A DNA stretch of 64,000 bases, taken from the NCBI RefSeq assembly GCF_963675165.1, contig NC_087388.1, forward strand, positions 1,962,800 to 2,026,799. The letters run 5' to 3'. The DNA is from Halichondria panicea (taxonomy: Eukaryota; Porifera; Demospongiae; Suberitida; Halichondriidae). Shown piece after piece: positions 58,178 through 64,000 of this stretch (position 1 is the stretch's first letter; every line of letters starts with the position of its first letter). The notes beneath the pieces were generated by a model. That model was not told the DNA's origin. It saw only the letters and a program-made list of their open reading frames with translations, and did not search any database. A program made the position numbers and the translations under genes.

Positions 58178-60266
58178 ATGGCCAGTGCTCCAAGCAGTTT
58201 CTCTGCTGCAGCTTTGGAGAAGAAGTTGAAGGACCTCAACTCATCTCTGCAGAGCATTCAAGGAGTGTCTCAGTGGCTCATCCACTACAGAAGGAATGCC
58301 AAGACCATTGTGAATGTCTGGTACAAAGAGCTGCAGAAAGGTAGCTGCAATTCACAGTTGCTGCATTGCACCACATCATTTTATAGGGATGGTGCATTCA
58401 ACTTACCCATTCTAACTTACCCGTTCCAAACTATTGCAATTATTGTTTGTAAACTAGATTTGTTTCTTGCCCTCATGCACACCCACACATTTATAGCTGC
58501 AGTCAGTCGTAAACTAACTCTCCTCTACCTGGCCAATGACATCATCCAGAATTCCCGTAAGAAAGGACAGGAGTACCACACTCACTTCTCTAAGATCATG
58601 CCCAGAGCACTCCAGCAGATCGCAAAGTAAGTGCCTTCAATCATAATGTTGATAGTAAGAGTCATTTACACTTAGCGACTGTTTATACGTGTAAATCAAT
58701 TTTCAACACCAATATTGGTTCAATCAATATCAGTTGCCGCTCTTTTAATACCAGAATTTGTGTAGTTTTAAAGGTCAGCCGTCATAGTTTTCTTCATTCT
58801 ATATTTTCTTGCAGATCCAAGGATGCCTCAGTGCTGCACTCGGTGGAGAGGATCATCTCAGTGTGGGAAGAGAGACAGATCTTCGATCCTGCCATTATCA
58901 TCAGGTTCAAGGCTGTGCTAGGTGAGAAAATGAAAATGAGCCAGTACAAGCCCCACCACAGGTCTGGGATTTAATGGGGAAATTCCCTAGCTGAGGCTCT
59001 ACAACCTCTACTGGGAAAGTCCCTAGTTGAGTACAATGTCTTGTAGTTCACACCATTTTGTTCCATAGTTATACATTACACTTATACCACACTTATACGT
59101 CACCACTAATAGATCTCTAATGTTAGGTAAAAACAACTCCCTTCCCTTCCACACACACACGTGCAGCGTCAGGCAGTATGCAGCCTAGTAGGAGAACCAA
59201 GAGTGAGTCTGATGTCAAGCAATCTGTTGCCAGGAGGAGGACAGAGTCACAGGGCAGCTCCTCCGAGGACCAACCCCCCAACGGGAGGAAACCACCAGAG
59301 GTGAGATATTGTAGTCTCTCTGAACAAAGTGTTTGCTGTATGAACCAGTAGCGTGTGTACATGTACACATAAGTGTTTAATACTGATTGTTATCTGCGGG
59401 TTGCTTTTTTTAAAACAAACTTCAGTTGTCATTATATTTACGCCTCCCATAGTTCCATACCTTTTGTGGTTTGATAACACGAAAACAGTGAAATACGGAA
59501 ACAAAATGATCCTTGTACATGTATATGTAGCCGTATTCTTGCCAGGTTCTGTATTGATGATAATCCTCCCAGCCTGAGGCACTGATCAAGAAGATGCTGG
59601 AGGTGGATGGTGAGAACTCTGTCATGGGGGACATGGCCACCAGAGAAAAGATTGCCAGCATCCCTCCTGAGATACACGACCCCAACGTACTCACCAAGAT
59701 CAAGGGTGAGTGCGTATTTGAGTTGAATTTAACTCACCAACAGCTCTAGCTCCCAACAATTATAACTACACAGCACTATGTATAATTATGTATGTAACTG
59801 TATATGCACATGTAAATGATACACTCTGACATATACATTGTATGTATTATCTGGGACAGTCTTCTCTGTGATGAGTATGTATATCTTGTTCACGAACACA
59901 CACACACACACACACATCCCCACCCACTCACCACCCACCACAGACAAGGCTACTCTAGAAGAGCTGGCCGAGAAAGTTGAGGAGGCGTCCAAAGTCCTTC
60001 AAGAGTACATAACACGACTAGACGCTGAGCTTCAGGAGAGAAACGATATACAAGAACTGCTTGACGCTTTCATATGGCAGCAAAAATCGTTGCTGAAAAC
60101 TGCCAAAAAGAACTTGAAAGATCACCAATCAAAACTGGAGAGCATTTCAAATGTACGGGAAGAACTTAAATCACATTTGGCCAACCTCCCTGATCTCTCT
60201 AAGCTGCCCATGGGTAAAATGAAGAGTCTAGAGCCACTACCTTCAGTTGGGGACTTATTCAACTAA
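58178..60266 (+). CDS. RPRD1A/B-like: RPRD1 (CID-domain RNA polymerase II CTD regulator), 6 exons
   Basis: Nuclear scaffold that binds the phosphorylated CTD of RNA polymerase II through an N-terminal CID domain and helps dephosphorylation. Exons 58178-58340, 58497-58626, 58815-58921, 59167-59300, 59573-59705 and 59944-60266 give 329 aa (human RPRD1B 326). The CID spans about 2-135: ALEKKLKDLNSSLQSIQGVS, RKLTLLYLANDIIQNSRKKG, and VERIISVWEERQIFDPAII. A variable Ser/Arg-rich linker follows. The C-terminal coiled coil (about 220-329) contains EYITRLDAELQERNDIQELL and ends LPSVGDLFN, matching the family's LPSAGDLFSTD end. A single copy resembling both RPRD1A and RPRD1B is consistent with an unduplicated ancestor. 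ATTAAA lies near 60380. Confidence 0.96.
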
Positions 60267-60716
60267 CACTTGTACTTAGCTAATACCAGTCAACCCATTC
60301 GTTTTATACGTACGTGTACATAATAACATATACAGTCATGCATAACCTGTTTTGACACAATGTTTTGTATACACAACGTATTAAAACTTTATGTTTTTCG
60401 TACAAGTGATTAACAATTATATAAGTGATTGTATGGAAGCCCAAAGGGGCCATTTAGTTCCACATAAATAATCCACTCTGGATGCATTTCCATTCTGAAA
60501 TTCCATTGTGTTATTTAGCCATTTAACACTGCTGTCTCCATCCAGTGTGAAAAATGGCTAGTGAAGTTGAGAAACTTGTTAAAATTTTGAGAGTGCATGG
60601 GTATTCTCACAGGCTAATCCGACCTGCATGTGTTTTTTTATCTTGTTGTAATCCCTAACAGCTACTGCATGTAGTAATTATTCTGAAACATAGTTAGGAT
60701 ACAATCAAACAATCAC

Positions 60717-61100
60717 TGTAGTCTGGGGGCCAGACCTCTTTCTCAGAGGGGGGAGGGGAAAGAGAGAAAGAGGTCTGGAGACTACTCTTGCAGCACTTCC
60801 GTGTGCTCTTGGAATGTCAATAGGGAGGAGACTGTGATATTGGAGGTTATAAAGAAGGATTAGATGTAGCAATACTCTCATTTCATTGGCTGTATCTAAA
60901 TTCCATTGGCTGTAATCCAAATTCCACAAAGGCAATACTCGCATTTCATTGGATTAAAAATCACATGACATAGGATATGCATTTCATTGGCTCTGGCCAC
61001 ATTCCGCTAGAGCACACGGAAATGCTGCAAGAGTCTCCAGACCTAATCCTAGCTCTCTTGATTTTGCCCCCGAGCTATTAGGTCTGGCCCCCAGACTACA
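60717..61100. mobile_element. Inverted-repeat element with perfect 21-bp ends
   Basis: The left end 60717-60737 (starts TGTAGTCTGGGGGCCAGACC) is exactly complementary to 61080-61100. A second inner inverted pair lies nearer the centre (CTCTTGCAGCA...TTCCGTGTGCTC against GAGCACACGGAA...TGCTGCAAGAG). The middle carries repeated TTCATTGG/TTCCATTGGCTGTA motifs. No ORF; a foldback-type non-autonomous element. Confidence 0.85.
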
Positions 61101-62828
61101 ACCACTGTTACGGTGACAGCATTGGGGGACATGAATGCATGCTATAGCTAAGTGCCTGAACACGTACACTTTGTCCTGACACATACGACACCTTCACTCT
61201 GCAGAGGAGGTGGTCACATATCAAAATGTTTTAATTAAACTTTCGTATTAAGGAGGAATGTGCGTGCACAGAGACAGAAAAGAGATACACGGAAACTTGC
61301 AGAGAAAAGTAGCTATCCTAGCTAAGCTAAACGGCTGCAAACGATCGTAGCCCTCTATACTATGATGCTAAGAATGCTCAGTGGCACTAGAAAGTGAGTA
61401 GCATAGTCATACTCGAAGTAATGAGCCAGAAATTTATGGTAGTGTCAAAATTAGGGTGATTGCAATGAGGGTGTGTTTTCATACATTGAGGGTGCTTTTT
61501 AATCTTATGAGGGGTGTCTTTTCTGCCAGTGAGGGTGCTATTCCGGCTCTCTGAAGTACGGCCACCTCGATATACCGGTGTCAGAGGAATGAATGACTCC
61601 CCGGTGTGAGTGACCCCCCCGGTCATTTCTGCCTAAGGTGTGAGGGACTCCCCCAGGAGTGAATGACTCCCTATGCGCATGCCCGCCAATGTGACCTGTT
61701 TCCATCTAGTACATTGTAGAATGAAGAGCCAGGTTAGTAGCAAGGTAGTATAGTAGACAGCAAGTGACAGCTGGAATGTAGACCTGAATGAAGAGCAAGG
61801 TAGCAAGGTTAATATGGGAAAGAACTGGAGCCAAGTGCTGAGCTGCAATCGCCCAAATGTACAAGCACACAATAGGTTGTTACTGTGACTGTCTGTGGCC
61901 TTTATTCAGCAGCAGAACAGTACAACTGTAGTTTATTTGCTATTGCCCTGCATACCACAAATTGCAAGGAGACAATTACTTGGATCACATAATCACAAAA
62001 TGAGGCACCACCTTGTACGTTGTTTTAAAAATGAAAAACTGAAGAAGATTTATGAAGTCAAAAGAACTGAATAGCCACAAGAGACCAGAGAGATGTTCCA
62101 GCATTGTGATTACTATAATTATAATATTATATACTGCATGCCCTTGTCTCCACCCTGACTCCTACAATGAAGTGATACAGTGTGATACGTGCAACTCGTG
62201 GTATCATTATACGTATTAAAGTATCTCCACTTGCAGCTATAGCTAGTTGTAGATCTAAATAGAATTTTAGGCTTTCGTTATCTTCCACTGCTGTTTTTGT
62301 TTTTCATAATAAAAATTATTATTTGCACTGTATTGTTTTTGTTTTCGTGCACTGTAATAATTATTGTGGTGGATGTTATTGTTTCAAAATTATATTACTT
62401 TACAGTGGTTTTTGTAACTTTTCCATACAAGCTTCATTTCAGTTTATATTTCACAAAGATGTCATAAATATCACAATAATAATGGCCAATAGACAGTTGT
62501 TATTTCCAAATGGCCAACAGGCATAATAATATATAATTTTGTCTTTATAGAGCCTATAGTGTCTTAGGTGAGATCCAGAGGAGAGTTTTGCTCAATCTGG
62601 CTGATGCTACAAGCTCTCCCCTACAGCATGTATGCAGGAACGATCACATTTGCTGCTCATCAGCCCTGTCTTCTGTCTTTTTGCTACTCATAGCCAGCCA
62701 CCTTTGGTATAGCCTCGATTCAAGCCGGGAGGCCTGGTTTTTCGAGGCCGTAACACGGATGGTTTCATCCGGTTCTATTGCGGTTCCAATCCCTCTCCCT
62801 CCTTATTTTTCAAAACTTATGAATCCAA
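61101..62828. other. Gene-poor spacer
   Basis: No gene recognised. 61400-61680 has short irregular repeats (GAGGGTG, GAATGACTCCC). Short ORFs at 62323-62526 and 62588-62851 show no coding features. 62710-62749 holds half of an AGCCTCG foldback element. Confidence 0.5.
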
Positions 62829-62967
62829 ATGGAGCTGATTGGACTCCTTGACACTGTCAGCGAGCTTGAGCACACTGTCAGAGAGCTTGAGGAGGACCAG
62901 GGAGTCTGTTATGACCATGACAAGCCCAGTGATGACGATTTTGAGACAGATCTGGAGAGTGATTCAG
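62829..62967 (+). other. Possible acidic coding exon, low confidence
   Basis: An ATG right after an in-frame stop opens 46 codons beginning MELIGLLDTVSELEHTVREL and ending in an acidic run (PSDDDFETDLESDS), then G|GTTTGT as a possible donor. The leucine heptads and acidic end look protein-like, but no second exon is visible before the tandem repeats. It could equally be a decayed fragment. Confidence 0.25.
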
Positions 62968-63065
62968 GTTTGTGTCATTGCACCATTAAATAGTGGTTGG
63001 GGAGGCAGCATTGTGATGCCCTAACGATATGTGGCCTCTTTTTGGCGGAGGCGTCGTGTGCATGC

Positions 63066-64000
63066 CTTTTGTGGCTCCTCCCACATTGTGTGAGCCTGCG
63101 TCGCCTTGACTGCAGTACTGTACTGTACCCTAACCCCCAGTTGTTAATGATATTCATAGCACCACACGCGTGCGTTATGCCCACATATTGATATTCATGG
63201 TTGTTGTGGTTTATTGGGCTCCTCCCACGAGCCTTTGATGTGGACGAGCCTTTTCCTCTGACCTAACCTAACCACCCCCCCTCAGTCGTTAATGATATTC
63301 ATAGCACCACATGAGTGTGAGGTACGCCCACGTAATGACATTCATGGTTGTTGTGGTTTGTTGGGCTCCTCCCACGAGCCTTTGATGTGGACGAGCCTTT
63401 TCCTCTGCTGTACAGTACCTATGTACTGTACCTACCCTAACCCCCCCCCAGTAGTTAATGATATTCATAGCACCACACGAGTGTGAGGTGCACCCACGTA
63501 ATGACATTCATGGTTGTTGTGGTTTGTTGGGCTCCTCCCACGAGCCTTTTCCTCTGCTGTACAGTACCTATGTGCCCTAACCCCCCCCCCCCCCCAGTAG
63601 TTAATGATATTCATAGCACCACACGGGTGTGAGGTGCGCCCACGTAATGACATTCATGGTTGTTGTGGTTTGTTGGGCTCCTCCCACGAGCCTTTTCCTC
63701 TGCTGTACAGTACCTATGTGCCCTAACCCCCCCCCCCCAGTAGTTATAATGATATTCATAGCACCACACGGGTGTGAGGTGCGCCCACGTAATGACATTC
63801 ATGGTTGTTGTGGTTTGTTGGGCTCCTCCCACGAGCCTTTGATGTGGACGAGCCTTTTCCTCTGCTGTACTGTACCTATGTGCCCTAACCCCCCCCCCAG
63901 TAGTTAATGATATTCATAGCACCACACGAGTGAGGTGCGCCCACGTAATGACATTCATGGTTGTTGTGGTTTGTTGGGCTCCTCCCACGAGCCTTTGATG
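63066..64000. repeat. Minisatellite, 136-166 bp units, running off the window
   Basis: The landmark GTTAATGATATTCATAGC (GTTATAATGATA in one unit) starts at 63143, 63298, 63464, 63600, 63743 and 63903, giving spacings of 155, 166, 136, 143 and 160 bp. Each unit contains CACGTAATGACATTCATGG, TTGGGCTCCTCCCACGAGCC and a variable poly-C run. Length differences come from the poly-C run, an optional TTTGATGTGGACGAGCC segment and a CTGTACAGTACCTATG block. Short ORFs across it are products of the repeat. Confidence 0.95.

Noticed and set aside
63289-63907. Series of similar ORFs on both strands (MSLRGRTSHPCGAMNII and relatives)
   Set aside because: They are reading frames of a tandem repeat, with unit-length changes that break the frame from copy to copy.
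63066-64000. CRISPR-like array
   Set aside because: Units are 136-166 bp with no alternating short repeat and unique spacer, and the genome is eukaryotic.

Overview
The window reads as nuclear DNA of an animal. All large genes are split by mostly short GT–AG introns, and their products are animal or ciliate-cell proteins: an axonemal outer-arm dynein heavy chain, a secretory-pathway Ca2+-ATPase, POT1, p47/NSFL1C, a Sosondowah ankyrin protein, TBC1D31 and RPRD1. The compact layout, AT-rich introns full of small palindromic elements, and an intronless cathepsin Z-like protease would fit a non-bilaterian such as a sponge. That placement is inference from style and gene content, not from a marker.

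Layout, left to right. The 5' two thirds of a DNAH5/DNAH8-type dynein heavy chain lies on the minus strand (873-15321) and runs off the left edge. It is head-to-head with a cathepsin Z-like protease (15594-16484, +). After a 0.9 kb spacer holding a long hairpin come a complete 932-aa SPCA Ca2+-pump (17377-26565, -) and, head-to-head with it, an unrecognised type I membrane protein (26802-28374, +). Next is a POT1-like telomere protein (28664-31647, -), head-to-head with p47 (31790-35475, +). An unrecognised basic protein (35861-37050, +) and gamma-glutamylcyclotransferase (37289-37901, -) follow; the latter is head-to-head with a SOWAH ankyrin protein (38105-48009, +). TBC1D31 (48707-58038, -) is head-to-head with RPRD1 (58178-60266, +). 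The last 3.7 kb has no convincing gene: it holds a terminal-inverted-repeat element and ends in a minisatellite that continues past the window.

Most genes are not functionally linked. The theme is organisational: ten of eleven genes form five divergent pairs with only 139-272 bp between start codons, probably sharing bidirectional promoters. Dynein and TBC1D31 are both cilium/centrosome genes.

Exon models were built by hand from splice-site consensus, reading-frame continuity and remembered family sequences. In the seven family-assigned multi-exon genes every junction keeps phase, and total lengths match the families. The most interesting protein is POT1: it has two tandem Telo_bind-type OB folds at its N terminus where human POT1 has one, and it appears to lack the resolvase-like insertion in the C-terminal OB fold. 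Introns carry at least four small inverted-repeat element families, three of them with paired copies, and many splice acceptors are built directly on CA-dinucleotide runs.
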